The notes: a model not told the origin generated them from the letters alone. A DNA stretch of 64,000 nt from Paramacrobiotus metropolitanus (GCF_019649055.1 NW_026570230.1:806001-870000), one strand, 5' to 3'. Shown: positions 26,106 to 37,689, counted from the stretch's first letter. Numbers and translations: made by a program.

Positions 26106-27326
26106 ATGATCCCGAATATCACTTTGCCTTCAGGACGATGTGACTGTCTGTCTCGTTCTGAGATCACAGAAGAACGAATTCTTGCGGTGGCGGCAGTTTG
26201 TCTATTTGGACTTCTAACGGTAACAGTGAACCTGCTACTTACATTTTCCATTGTTCCTTACAAAAAGCTGCGGTCCAACGTTAATTTGTTGTTGGTATCC
26301 AATGCGATCGCCGATGCCGGTGTGGGTTTGTACGTCATTCCCACTCAGATGATCTTATGGTTAGTCTCCGAATGTTGGCCCTTTTCCCATTTAAGCTGCC
26401 TCTTCTATTATGCCTCCAAAGAACATCTAATTGCCGTTAGTGTCATCCACATGATGGTCATCGCTATTGAACGATATTGCCGATTATTGCACAACACTAG
26501 TAGATTCTACAGACTGTGTCTGCAAAAATGGCTGCCGGTGACCATAATTATTTGCTGGGTGTATCCTAGTACTACGAGTTATATTCGCATTTCGCTTCCG
26601 TATTTTGCAGCGTTGTATCCATACGACGAGGTCACTCTGGATGCGAATCCAAAGGACACTTGTGCTGCGTACAGCCAGCAACCGTGCAATTGTGTCAGTT
26701 GTTTTACGACGGCATCGTTCGTCGTTGAGGCTGTACTGCAGTATTTCCTTCCAATGGGGATTATGGTGTTGGCGTACGGTCGAATTATTTTCATTGCGTT
26801 CTCCCGATTAAAAAAGTCTAACCATTTGCGAGAGCGTCTACAGTCGGATTTATCCAACCGGCTAAGCCACACAACGTCCGCTGGATCAGGTCATAAAAAG
26901 GTCACTAGACTGAAGTTTTTTCGAACCAAGGAATATCGCAGTATTCGACTATTTCTTATCATACTGATTGCCTTCCTTATCCCATGGGGACCACATGCAG
27001 TTAATCGGCTAATGTCGGCGTTTGGATATTCGACCATGGACAGCGGCCTCCTGGATGAGGCCCTGGAGGCTGGCCAACTAGCTTCAACAAGTTACTCAAA
27101 CCTGCCGTACCGCACATTTCGCTCTTACATAAATTTGCTGGGATACCTGAATTCTCTCGTCAATCCGCTGCTGTTGTTCATGTTTTGTAAAAATTTTCGC
27201 ACCGGATTTCGTGCAACGTTCTTTGGGTGCAGGTTTTGCGAACACGCTGATCATAAAGATGTAAAATTTGAAGAACATAATTCAAAGTGGAATCATTACG
27301 CGCAAGCGATAACAAACGCGACATAA
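26106..27326 (+). CDS. rhodopsin-class (class A) G-protein-coupled receptor, intronless
   Basis: 406 residues in one exon. Seven hydrophobic segments: about 26-50, 59-80, 96-121, 143-163, 204-232, 281-303 and 342-363. Class A marks are seen: N42 in TM1, SNAIAD with D70 in TM2, C98 at the top of TM3, E122-R123-Y124 in place of DRY, W151 in TM4, P216 and Y224 in TM5, IPWGP in TM6 (CWxP variant), and N349/N353-P354 in TM7 where NPxxY reads NPLLL. Extracellular NIT and Cys residues in loop 2 (186, 194) are present. The third loop is basic and about 45 residues. Signals through heterotrimeric G proteins by family knowledge. The ligand cannot be assigned; the loss of the NPxxY tyrosine is notable. 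Two AATAAA signals follow the stop codon closely. Confidence 0.9.
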   Translation: MIPNITLPSGRCDCLSRSEITEERILAVAAVCLFGLLTVTVNLLLTFSIVPYKKLRSNVNLLLVSNAIADAGVGLYVIPTQMILWLVSECWPFSHLSCLFYYASKEHLIAVSVIHMMVIAIERYCRLLHNTSRFYRLCLQKWLPVTIIICWVYPSTTSYIRISLPYFAALYPYDEVTLDANPKDTCAAYSQQPCNCVSCFTTASFVVEAVLQYFLPMGIMVLAYGRIIFIAFSRLKKSNHLRERLQSDLSNRLSHTTSAGSGHKKVTRLKFFRTKEYRSIRLFLIILIAFLIPWGPHAVNRLMSAFGYSTMDSGLLDEALEAGQLASTSYSNLPYRTFRSYINLLGYLNSLVNPLLLFMFCKNFRTGFRATFFGCRFCEHADHKDVKFEEHNSKWNHYAQAITNAT

Positions 27327-27873
27327 AAATAAATGCAGAAAATTCGTGAGAAGAGAATAAATTTATGTGTTCCAGTGGATAATTACGTATAACGTAATGT
27401 GAGAGCAGGTGCTGGTGATACTCAATGCGACAATTATTACAATGCAATTATTTGCAGGAATGCCATTCAAGCCAGTACAAAAAAATGATAATACTGGCTA
27501 CGTTGATATCACTTTTTGTTTCGTAACCGACATAATGTTTTCGGGGTTTAACAGTTTATGAACTAAAGAGCGCTAACCGAAATTAATAAAGCAATTTCAT
27601 ACATTTTTTTAGGGCAGCACAGGTACAGTATTGCGAGGTATGCTTCAATTAAAAATTTTTGACTTCAGATAATTCTTTGTTCGGAAAAATGTATTGTGCA
27701 GCTCATAAAATTTTTCAGCGGTATATAAAAATTAGGTTATTTACAGCGGTGATTCCTTCCAGGCTGAGAGATCAAATTGTCGAAACTGCTGACAAGATTG
27801 AATCGGATTTCTGTAACAACACACAGCTAGTGTTTTCCCCATCTGCAGTTTAAACAGCAAACAGGAATGCTAC
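27327..27873. other. convergent intergenic region
   Basis: Lies between the 3' ends of the GPCR gene (+) and the peroxidase gene (-). It holds the GPCR poly(A) signals at its left edge. No other gene is visible. Confidence 0.5.
27328..27333 (+). terminator. poly(A) signal of GPCR gene
   Basis: AATAAA begins two bases after the stop codon. A second copy lies at 27356-27361, which would leave a very short 3' UTR. Confidence 0.5.
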
Positions 27874-30800
27874 CTACATTGTGGAAACCGTTTCAAACAC
27901 CCGTGGTTGGCTTTGTACCATTATGGTACTGACATCACACAGTAATTTGGCTAATGTGGTTCCCCGAATTTCGGCCAGTTGTGCTAGGTAGTAAAAACGC
28001 ACAGTTAAAAAAACAGCAGTTTGTGTACGATGCGCAACAAAACTGGATGCTTTACCATCGGAAAATGTTGACGGTATGGGCAAACCATTTTCATACCAGA
28101 ACCGATCGGCCCTAAAAATGTCAGCTCTTTAGCGCCTATTATAGAAAAAACTGGTGCATGCACATACCTTCGCAGGCGAGAAAACTGCTCCGAAATGATA
28201 CAAGCAAAAGTTGGACCGATAATTCCCCCGTTTATACGATTCTCCGAAATACCGGCAACGTATAAATCAATATCATCTACCGACCTACAACGTAGAGTAG
28301 TGGCAGATTGGCTCAAGCGAAAGTGTCATTGGTTGTGCACTTAAATGTTCAGTGTTTGGTTTTCGAGATTTTGATTAGATGTTTTCATTTTTGCACATAC
28401 TGGTAAACTGATGCCAATCTAACCACGACGTCATCAGGTAGAATTCCCGTAATGTTATTATTAGAACGAAGTTCTTGAAAGCTGTTGGCTACCGGAAGCC
28501 CGCATAACCGGCGAAATTGCATATATCCAGGCAGCCCGTGATCACGCCCTCGTTGCAGATTTAAACTAACCAAATCCATTCCGAATGTCGCGCTGGGTGA
28601 ACGGAATAATAACTGGGAAAGGTCAGCGACGACATTGTTGTTGATAATCTTTCCGGCATCTTGGACCATGCCGATGATCAGCTCATCAGCGACGTTCTCT
28701 CCATACATTCGGCTTGACTGGAAAAAAGTATCGCGAACAGTCTCGTTGCCGGAAGATTCGAAATTGGCTCTGAGGCGTCGGAAATTTCCCGTCACCTGCA
28801 ATAAAATACGAAACTCAAGTGGAAGTTGTTATGTTTTCTGTAAGTGCTACTTTGCGTACCATTGAGTGACCAACTCGGAATGCCGCCGTTGCAAATTCAT
28901 TGGACATGGCAGGATTTAGAGTAATGTTGTAACCAGTGAAGCGACCGGTATTCAGCAAGGCTAAGCCGGTGTGGGTATTACTATTTGATACTCGAATACT
29001 GTCCCCCACCAAAACCGGCAGCCATTCCTAAAATTGAAATTATCACGAAAGACCTTGTGGCGATCGATGTTTGCTTTTAAAAGGTCGTGAATCGGAATAA
29101 TTTATCAAAAAAAGTCGCATTGAATCGTCTTACGTTATAGGTAATGTGTTGCAACTGGGCAGCTACGATGGCTCGCGCCTCTTGGTACAGTTTTTCGTCG
29201 TTCCACTGCGGATTTAAGGTTTGTAAACGCTGACATAAAAGATTGTGGTGACGCATGAACATGGTTTGCACGGCTTGCAGACCAATCTGTAAGAGGAAGA
29301 AAGTTATTAACTAATTTCGCAAAAACTGAAATGCGTTATAAAAGGTTATTCATCAATGTCTAACGGATACTATACAGCTGCATACCTGCACATTAACGCG
29401 AATATCCCCTGCGTCGAAACATGGACGGTTTAACGATGCGTCTTGGCAGGTTTGATTGCGTCCATCGCTCGGTAGTAAAGAGTATCGCCGATTGCTTGGA
29501 AATGGCTCACTGGATTTCAGAAATCCTACAATATTTATTATAAATGATGAGTGCAAATTTAATGAACTCAAGGGTTTTTCGCACCATTTTGAAAGAGACG
29601 CAACTTGTTGGCTTGTTCAAGTGTGCTACCGTAGACTGTAAAAAACAGGAATGGAGATACAGGTTAAATGGTGGGGCACTCAATCAAGATAAGGTCACTT
29701 ACTCTGGTTGCCATCAATATAACTCGATGCTTGGTTAAGCTGGTCTCTGGAACCTAAGGTACAACCGGCACGACTTCCGGGAAGACTTCGTACAAATTCC
29801 ATACAACGCTGCCCAAACCTGTATGGATAAAACGACGACACTTTAGCTGAATGACTTGGTGACCTTTAATGGAACGTATTTCACTCACCGTGAATAGAAT
29901 GGATCGTTGGTGGGAATGTCGATAGCTAGAAATTAGAGCTTTGGTAAAAACATTTAAATTGACTGCATCAGGATTTACCGCAGAGGAAGCACTGAATCAC
30001 AAAATTGGACGGTTCGTACGCCTTTTCGCAAATTAGAATTTTACTGTTGGAATGCTACTGCCTTTCTAATTTATTGTAGTTATGGTTGTTGTCGCTCTTA
30101 CGGAGGCACTGAAGATTAACTTGAGTTTGCGCTAGCGTAACGTTCGCAATGGAAGTCGATCCAGGCGACGATCCAGACGGAGGCAAACAGCAGTTTCCTT
30201 GCACTTGCGTTTGCGGGGTATGCTGGAAACATCAATTGCATAAAAGCAGGATGTATCGTAACTGTGGTCTGTGGTTGACGCAGTTCTAACTAACTTGAAC
30301 AGGTTGCGCGTAATCGTTTTTAAATATATTTCAGAAGAAATATGGCTTGGTGTATAGGTAGTTCCATTACTTATTAATATAAAATTTCTTAAATGCAAAT
30401 TTTTTTATAGCAGGGATGCCCACAGTTTATCGACTCCATTTCTGAAAGCACTGCATAACGCACCGTGAGATCATGGTCCTAAAAAAGATCAGCACACATA
30501 AGTTAAACATAAGAAACTAGTACGTATTATATACATGCGTTGTACAAAGCAATATTGTGCAGAGCATCAAAGGTAACTTACCAAGAACTGACCGAACTGC
30601 ATAAACTGTAAAAGAAAAAGCACAAGGAAGTAAACAGTACCACTCCTTATATACAGGATGCGATTTAGCAAAGGTGAATTCCGTTTTGAAAAAATGAAAT
30701 GATGTCCTACCATGGTTGTCCAAGTGGGTGCCAATCGGACTTGCGTTCCGACCAGGCTGGAGCTGATCAGCCGTGCGCTGGGCAGCGCAATTTTTGACTG

Positions 30801-32886
30801 GCTTTTTCGCGGCTCCGAAACACCTGTACATTATAAAACTGATTTAAAAATTGCCGAGCTACGAGTATACTGCAGTTCATAGCCATCAAGCAGGTATAAA
30901 GACCACAAGAAGATTTAATTCATTCGACGTACCGTCGGCGTAATCGGGATCGAGTAATCGCACAAATACGGTGGATTCTTTTCCTCTATCCGGAAATGCA
31001 ACGTTATTGCAGCGTCCAGTTATGGTTCGGTATTTTAGTGGAGTTGACGAAGTATTCGCATTATTTCGGAAGCATTCTGAACGAACTAATTCGCTGGATG
31101 TAAAAGGCGATGACAAGGAAACCTGCGGACTAAAAAAACCAATTTGTTAACAAGAACGTATAATTATTTGCCAGACAAAAGCAGAAATTCACACGAGTGG
31201 ACAATTACCAATACATTCAGCCCGTCAGGTGAACGTATATATTCGAATATCTACAATAAATCGAATTTGAATGATTTACGTGCAATGCATACTTACAATT
31301 CTGCATTCTGCGAGCAGTTGTCCTTAATTTGAGGAAGGACGACGCCGCTTAATACATCTGTTATTTCTGTCTTGTTGAGGTTAAGCCTGCAATGCAAAAT
31401 TCCTTTATCGTACTGCCATCCAAGGGGTGCAAACCTTGCACAGCTAAAGCTCGCTGAATTGAAGTTAAATAAAGTACTTAAACGAAAAAAATTTGGGTTA
31501 ATTATGCTACGCTAGTGCTTACATCTCAGACACGGATTTTGATACCAACTCCACAGTAGCAGCCTGTTCCGCTGTTTTTGTATTCTCCGGATTCGAGCTT
31601 CCAAATATCCCGGATAGTGACATTGGAGTGTGTGTGGTGGTCTGGCTGTCGAGTGGCGAAACTGTAGTAAAATTTGCCGGTGTGCTTGTAATCTGCGCTG
31701 CAGAAATGGTAGATGTTAATGGTGTAGAAAATGACGTTGAAGTTGTTAGGGATGTTAAAGTGACCGCGAAGACTGAACTGGGAGTTGTGGATGGACCGGA
31801 CGTTGGACTGCCAGCAGCTGCCGGTGTTGTTGCTTTTTCCGCTGGAGTAACCCTTGAAACCGGAGTCACTGTTGTTACGGGAGTGGTATTCGGCGTAACC
31901 GGTGGAACCGCAGTTGTAGCAGGCGTCCGTGCTGGAGTTATCGGCGTTTGCGCCGGTGCTGGTGTTAATGGATTCACCGGAAATGAATTAAACGTTGTAG
32001 GTTGTACTGTGTTTGGTAAAAGCGACGTCACCGGGGTAACAAATGAAGTTACTGTCGCAGACGTCGTCGGGTTAGTGCGCGGTGTTGTTAAAATAAAGGG
32101 TGGCGATATAGATGTGCTTGTGGTGCTGCTCAAACCAGGAACCGGCTTGGGAATGGACGCAGTAGAAGTGGGCGCAACGCCCGATACTAAAGGTGTGACA
32201 AAAGGTATTCTGGGCAGTGTGGTTGGTGACGCCGTGGTTAAAGTGGCAATGGTCACCGACGGTGTATTGGCCGGTACCGGTACGGGCGGTGCATTGGCCG
32301 GAAGCGGAGAATTAGGACGTCGACTGCCGCGAGAAAATGTGTACTGTTTAGAAACATTTTTTGAAGCGGAGGAATAAAGGTTGTTGATCAAATCCTTGGA
32401 TAATTGAGGAAATTTATCACTTAAATCCGTGAGCAGATTGGCAGTGGGTACCGACATAAATTTTGGTATTTGCACATTGTAGATTGACGATGGAAATGTG
32501 AAGTTAAATGCATCTATCGGAATTAGTGGGGGAACTCCTTTTGGTAAATCAATAGGTGGAAACTGGTCAACAGGAAACGTCCTTATATTTGGCGGCGAAT
32601 TGGTCTTCGTGTCTGGTTGCGGAGGCAGAGGAATGCTTTTCGCAGGCGGGAATAGTGACGGAAAGGTCACGGAATCCAAAGGATTGTTCATATCAAACGG
32701 AAATAATTCACCAGGGAATTTTATCGGAGTCCATTTAAAAGGAATTTCATTATCGGACACAAGTTTACTGTGCGTAAGGTTAAAAAATTCAGAAGATTCG
32801 CGGTCTTCCCATAAGACCGTTTTTCCGCGTACAAAATACGCAAATGCGATAAGCGAAAGTAAAATATTCCGATTCCAAGTCTTCAT
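27874..32886 (-). CDS. secreted animal haem peroxidase with long Pro/Thr/Ser-rich N-terminal region (17 exons)
   Basis: Exons: 32886-31523, 31449-31297, 31129-30933, 30823-30711, 30605-30582, 30478-30464, 30222-30102, 29925-29889, 29818-29703, 29635-29585, 29525-29386, 29286-29134, 29027-28860, 28795-28401, 28284-28168, 28111-28056, 27983-27874. All phases agree, giving 1109 residues. The signal peptide is [21 protein letters not shown]; an in-frame ATG lies eight codons upstream. Residues ~55-145 are Pro-rich and ~190-430 are Thr/Ser/Pro-rich, mucin-like. The peroxidase domain runs from ~500 to the end: [40 protein letters not shown] with distal His619, [22 protein letters not shown] with Arg773, [13 protein letters not shown] with proximal His882, [14 protein letters not shown] and [11 protein letters not shown]. 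It oxidises substrates with H2O2 outside the cell. Val776 stands where the family has the haem-linking Glu. Cuticle or mucus cross-linking is inference. Confidence 0.9.
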
Positions 32887-34534
32887 AGTTGTGCTGGTGT
32901 AAGTACACATGCATAACCGAATTATCACCGTAGTATTCCAGCACTAAATTATTTTAGAATTATGATAAAGGAAACCAACGCGCATTTTATTGCCAGCTAT
33001 ATATACGCACATCGTAAGCAAGTGTCTGAGGTTTATCATTAATGCGAGGATATCGTTCTTTACTGTGTTTGCTGATTCTAATTTTCTTCCTGTACGATTA
33101 CCGCTGACCCATTTGCAAAATGTTGTGCCACTGATTTTGAATTACAAAACAACCAGGAACAAACTAAGCGTCACTATGGTACGGGTATTGGCAGAACTGT
33201 AAATTTATGGACTGCGCTTTCGGTAACACAGGTACGCAGTAAAACGTCTGTAAAGTTAACGCAGGTGCCGGTTTCGTAAATTCAATGATGTTCGTACATA
33301 TACTGTTTTGGAAAATGGTGTATTGTACTTGGATTGTCCGGAAGACATTCCTTCATATTCCTTCCGTTGTTGACGTCAACAGATTTAGACTGCTTGTATT
33401 GGTAGCTTTTGTAGATCCACTTGAAAATGTAAGGCATATTTACCTGATGCTGATACTAAGTATTATTATATGTGATATGCGGTAACTTCAAAGGGTGCAT
33501 AAATACAAATAGACAACGTACTGTACGAGGTGCAGAAGAAAAGCTGCTGAAATTTGCAGTTTGCGGTCGGAGAAATTCGGTCGAACGGCTGTTAACATAT
33601 CATTTTATTTTTACTGTGTAAAATCGTATGCAGTATAGATTGCGAGTACAGATTATGTTCAGTGTGCACGAACTTATTGAAACTTACATGTATTCTACAC
33701 ATGGCTTCCGTTACAAAGAACTTAAATTGCCAGTTTTTATGGGCCACCCATGGTGCTCGCTCGTTTTATTTTAAACGAAAACTGTCTAAATTGCCCTTTC
33801 ATGAATTTGCAACTACAACAGTGTTAATCGACGCTTGCCCTATTCATGCCTGAAAAATGCATATAAAATAATTACGAGTTGACTGAGTCGCAAATTAAAT
33901 TACTCCTTATTATCTGCAACATTAGCAGTGAAAACAGAAAACACGATCCGGCACATCGTTTCCGGCATACAAAAATATGCCACTCTGCATTAGAAACCAC
34001 ATTCTCGTTGATTAAAGCTGCCCAACAATAATGTTGTCTCGAGTAGCAGATGTTGTAGCTCTCTATCAGACGTGAGACAGTGCCAAGAGTCGATTACCGT
34101 CTAGCCTTACATCTTCCCGCAATAAATAAATCATCTGAACCCACATTCTTCGTGACTTCCGTTCCGGAAATATATCTTGTTTATTTGCATGCTAGCAAAT
34201 CACTAATCCCCGATTCGGTAGCCGAATTCTTAGCGAGCAAAAGACAGGCAACGTCAAGATGTATACACAGTAACATGTACAAGTAAAACTGCAAATGTCA
34301 AGTGCATTCACTTATGTAATACCGCAACTGCATGCGATAAGAAAGAAGAACTGAAAAAAATAATTTAATTTTGGGAGATTTTCTAAAATTAAATTCACTC
34401 GGCACCATGTACAAGACGCTGAAACATCGTTATATTTAACGACCGAAAGCTGTCTTTCATACATTTAAATATTTGACGTGCACCAACTTGGTGAAAGCTT
34501 TGATTACGCAACAGCATTCCTGTAGAGTAAATAA
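32887..34534. other. intergenic, no gene seen apart from peroxidase promoter
   Basis: Open frames here are short and unrelated to any family I know. The left end should be the peroxidase promoter and 5' UTR. The right end is the 3' side of the four-TM protein gene. Confidence 0.5.
32998..33005 (-). promoter_or_regulatory. TATA-like box upstream of peroxidase gene
   Basis: TATATATA within gctatatatacgc lies 112 bp upstream of the chosen start codon (88 bp upstream of the alternative one). Position and strand suit a core promoter with initiation near 32970. No initiator was confirmed. Confidence 0.35.
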
Positions 34535-35784
34535 TTATTTAACTTCCACAATGTTGAGAGTGACATATTTAACGCAGCACAGATTCAGACTGGCCAGAAG
34601 GATGATAGCGCACGCGGTGAGGCCCAGCATAATGTACAGCACACCGGAACTGATAAAGAAGGCCATTCCTTCCACGGGCGACAATGTCGTGGCCAGCGGA
34701 CGCGGGGTATGTGTGGTCAGCATTAACGAGTGACCATCGGTGTACACAATATCCACGGTCTCTTCGCGCTTCACCAGGAGGCCCAGTTGTATTAGGACGA
34801 TGGCTCCCACCAGGCACGCCACGAACACGATGAAACCCAGGAGGATAGTGGCGATGAAGGTGAAACGGACTTTTGTGCTGCTTTGCTTTCTCACGGCTAA
34901 AATGGCGGTTATTCCGCCGGCTACTGCGATTAACGCAAACGGGGGCCCGAAGAAGAAACTGGTCTGGTTTCGCTGTTGACTGAGTACTAAAAATACAGCG
35001 GGGTTAATAATAAAAGCAATGGCCAGAATAAATTGTAAGTTTTACTCATAAAATTAATACGTTGATCGTAATACCTTGCTAACTACTAATGGTAAGCTGA
35101 TTAAGCTCTATGCATAATATTATCTTATATTTGTAATGCACCACAGTTTTGAAATTTATGATATATATATGCAGTATACTCGTAATATGTCAGTAGATCC
35201 AGTACGTTATGGTAATCAACTTCGTGGAAGTAACATGGTTCCATAATTATATTGTGCGCCTATCCGTATCTGTACATATAACCTAACAATATGTCAGCAT
35301 TTCCGGCGCCAGCAATATGTTTTTAACAATTTCGACCACAGATAGAACTAACTTCATGTGGGTTGGCAGTATCAAGCCTCAGGGATGCAGATACGTAACC
35401 GTTTGATCAAAATCACGTAAAGTAAATAAAAATGCCATAAATAAAGCGGTGGTTCAATCGCGAGTAACAAATTATCGTTCAAAGCAGTTTCGAAATCATT
35501 GCAAATCTAAATTTGCACACGATAGTCCTGTTACCGATAAATACAAATTACTTATTTTTTAACGTAAACCAAATGTAAGAAATCATCAGTAACGCCACTG
35601 CATGAATTTTAAAATCATTCTTACGGAGGCATCCATTGATAAAAAGAACAGTTCCAAATAATATCTCCAGGCTTCCGAGCACTGTCATCGGGACTTTGTA
35701 CCTAATGGGATGTGGCGGCAGTATACTACCCGGGTCGTCCACCACGGTGCGCGTGGTTAATGGTACCTCAATAAATTTCGTCAT
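34535..35784 (-). CDS. four-transmembrane protein, possibly MS4A/CD20-like (2 exons)
   Basis: Exons 35784-35625 and 34986-34535 join in phase 1 (donor CTCC|GTAAGA, acceptor TTTTTAG) to 203 residues, with a 638-nt intron. Hydrophobic segments: ~33-52 (VLGSLEILFGTVLFING), 64-85 (FFFGPPFALIAVAGGITA), 96-124 and ~162-190. The short first loop carries an NQT site, and the larger loop between TM3 and TM4 is about 40 residues with a Thr-rich part. The order, the LGxLEILFG opening and the short basic RKQSS loop resemble MS4A (CD20-like) or related tetraspan proteins, which act as membrane scaffolds or channel partners. The resemblance is loose, so the family is inference. The start was chosen as the ATG beginning the soluble N-terminus; an in-frame open stretch continues upstream to a stop. 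Confidence 0.66.
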
Positions 35785-35844
35785 TGTGCAAAACCGATAA
35801 AAAAACGCGATACCGTATATGAGTAATCCAGAACAAATCACGGG

Positions 35845-36119
35845 CTAATTGTGCGTGCTACTGCTGTCCACATGATCACATCGTTGTCGTTTTCTGAAGC
35901 CACAAACGGGACATAAAACCTGCTTGCTATTTTCAACATATATACACTGGAAAATCCCTGGCGGCGGATGCTCTCGCGGCTGTGGATAGCTCATGCACTC
36001 ATTTTTCTGTACCGTTCCTATAAATAGAAAGATTTATTACTCCAATTTGAACGCCAGGAAGCAGAAGGGTATAAGTGTTTTTAAAATGTGTTACCGAAAC
36101 TGACAGCAATACTGCACAT
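35845..36119 (-). CDS. possible small cysteine-containing protein (2 exons), doubtful
   Basis: A possible 65-residue product joins 36119-36095 to 36017-35845 in phase 1 (donor TTCG|GTAACA, acceptor TTTATAG). Its C-terminal half reads CPVCGFRKRQRCDH, a Cys-x2-Cys plus Cys/His arrangement that could bind zinc. Its stop codon is only about 60 bp from the start codon of the four-TM gene on the same strand. It may instead be 5' leader or upstream exons of that gene, an upstream reading frame, or chance. Confidence 0.3.
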
Positions 36120-36839
36120 GATTGCGATGCTCGCTGCCGATTCGCTGGAGCGGGGTATCCACGCGGGAAGCAGCTAGATTATGTGTGGAATGATCGGCTA
36201 GAGCACATTAGATGTTTTCGTATTCCGGGTAAAATTTTGACCGACTGACAAAATATTTAGGAGCTGCAGGATTATTCCCATATACCGATAATTAAGCAAA
36301 TAAATTTGGCGGCTCAATGTTTTCTGACAGTTTTTCGCTTTTTTTAAATATGTAACTAGAATGCTGACGAAAGCGTGGTACGACAGCGTATCACGAAGGA
36401 GGAGATACGTCAGATATACGCCTCTAGCTGGCGAAAGATCTTGTAGAGCGTGAAATGATTTAATCACGAAATTCTAAAATTGTGAGGCGCCAGTTTGCTA
36501 AACAGCTTAAAATCAATTAAAACAATTAAGCTAAACAAACCACGCCACGTTAATCGATCCAGCATTTGTGGGCGATCATAATTTGTGACCTTATAAGTAG
36601 CCGTTTTATGCCTGATTAATATTAATAGGCCCGATCAATCCTAGCTGATCTTCTCGAGAAAAATATCGCAAAATAAAATGTGAAAGCAGAATGCGTCACC
36701 GATGGATGACACACAGCACAAAAGCAAATGCGTTGGACCAGTAATAAGCAGTGGATCACCAGATAAAACGCAAGCGCTGACTGCTAAATGAATTGTGATG
36801 CGTACACACGAATCCGCAGGAGCATTTTAATCCGCATGC

Positions 36840-37140
36840 TTGAGGTATCGATAATTAATGCAATAATTTATAACTTAAATGAAGAATGTATTCCATTTAC
36901 TCACGCATTTAATGTAACTTAGCTAATTAATACGCGTTATTAATTAATGTAATTGAATTTAATTACAGTAATGCAACCTAGACAATATTGCAAAATGTGC
37001 ATTGCTACAAACGTATGTAATTGTAATCACTAATATTAATTATTACTTTAATTACTAATCGTAATTACTTAACTAACAATCACTAATAGTCTATTACGAG
37101 CAAGAACTTTAAAATCTAATGGGGCTAAGTTATTAATGTG
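36840..37140. repeat. AT-rich block of TAATTA-type words
   Basis: Repeated TAATTA, ATTAAT and GTAATTAC words occur on both strands through about 300 bp, including aattaata...tattaatt fold-backs. It is degenerate rather than a clean tandem array. TAATTA is also the core site of many homeodomain proteins, so it could be regulatory or simply low-complexity. Confidence 0.5.
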
Positions 37141-37314
37141 GATTGTGGATTAGTACTTATTGTGGATTAATACTTACTTATTATGGATCACATCTTATTA
37201 GCAAATTAGCAATTAGAGTGCTTAAATATCTATATGTTAAGGGTTGTATGGGTGACCCCTGTAAAGTTCGGTTGGCGATGCAAAACAACGGAGGTGAATG
37301 TGTATGTGAAATAG

Positions 37315-37340
37315 AAAACGCAGCTTCGAAGCTGCGTTTT
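37315..37340. repeat. perfect 26-bp palindrome
   Basis: Half-site aaaacgcagcttc followed directly by its reverse complement with no spacer. A 26-bp perfect dyad is not expected by chance in this length of DNA. No adjacent target-site duplication was obvious. Confidence 0.9.
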
Positions 37341-37689
37341 GTATTCATCTGTGGATCACGTAGCGGACCAATGAGCGCAGTCGTTAGCTTTCGGCTTGGG
37401 AATATTGTGGTGACTAATTCGCGTTATCTTTCACGGGCGCGCAAGAGAGCGTTGTGCCCTACTTCAGCGAAAACATCTGCCAAATGTTTAGCCAGGTCTG
37501 ATCAGCACTATTGTCTGTATGACGCATACTTTATGCCGTTTTGTACTCGTATGATCTATGTTTCTAAAATCAGAAGAAACCAGGGTGCATATAAATCGTA
37601 GTGTGTTTAATGGTATCTTCAATTTTTTCCAGTGCTCGGAATTGAGAACCACAAATGGTGTTAGTAAATATTATTAAATGATGCAGTAA

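Noticed and set aside
30391-30478. Longer version of the DHDLT exon running into [11 protein letters not shown]
   Set aside because: Splicing right after DHDLT gives DHDLTHTP, the expected peroxidase motif, in phase; the longer version ends in a stop.
31628-32377. 249-codon plus-strand open frame
   Set aside because: It is the antisense of the Thr/Ser/Pro-rich peroxidase exon; the repetitive codons keep the opposite strand free of stops.
37143-37601. 152-codon plus-strand open frame
   Set aside because: Runs through the AT-rich block and across the perfect palindrome; no domain.
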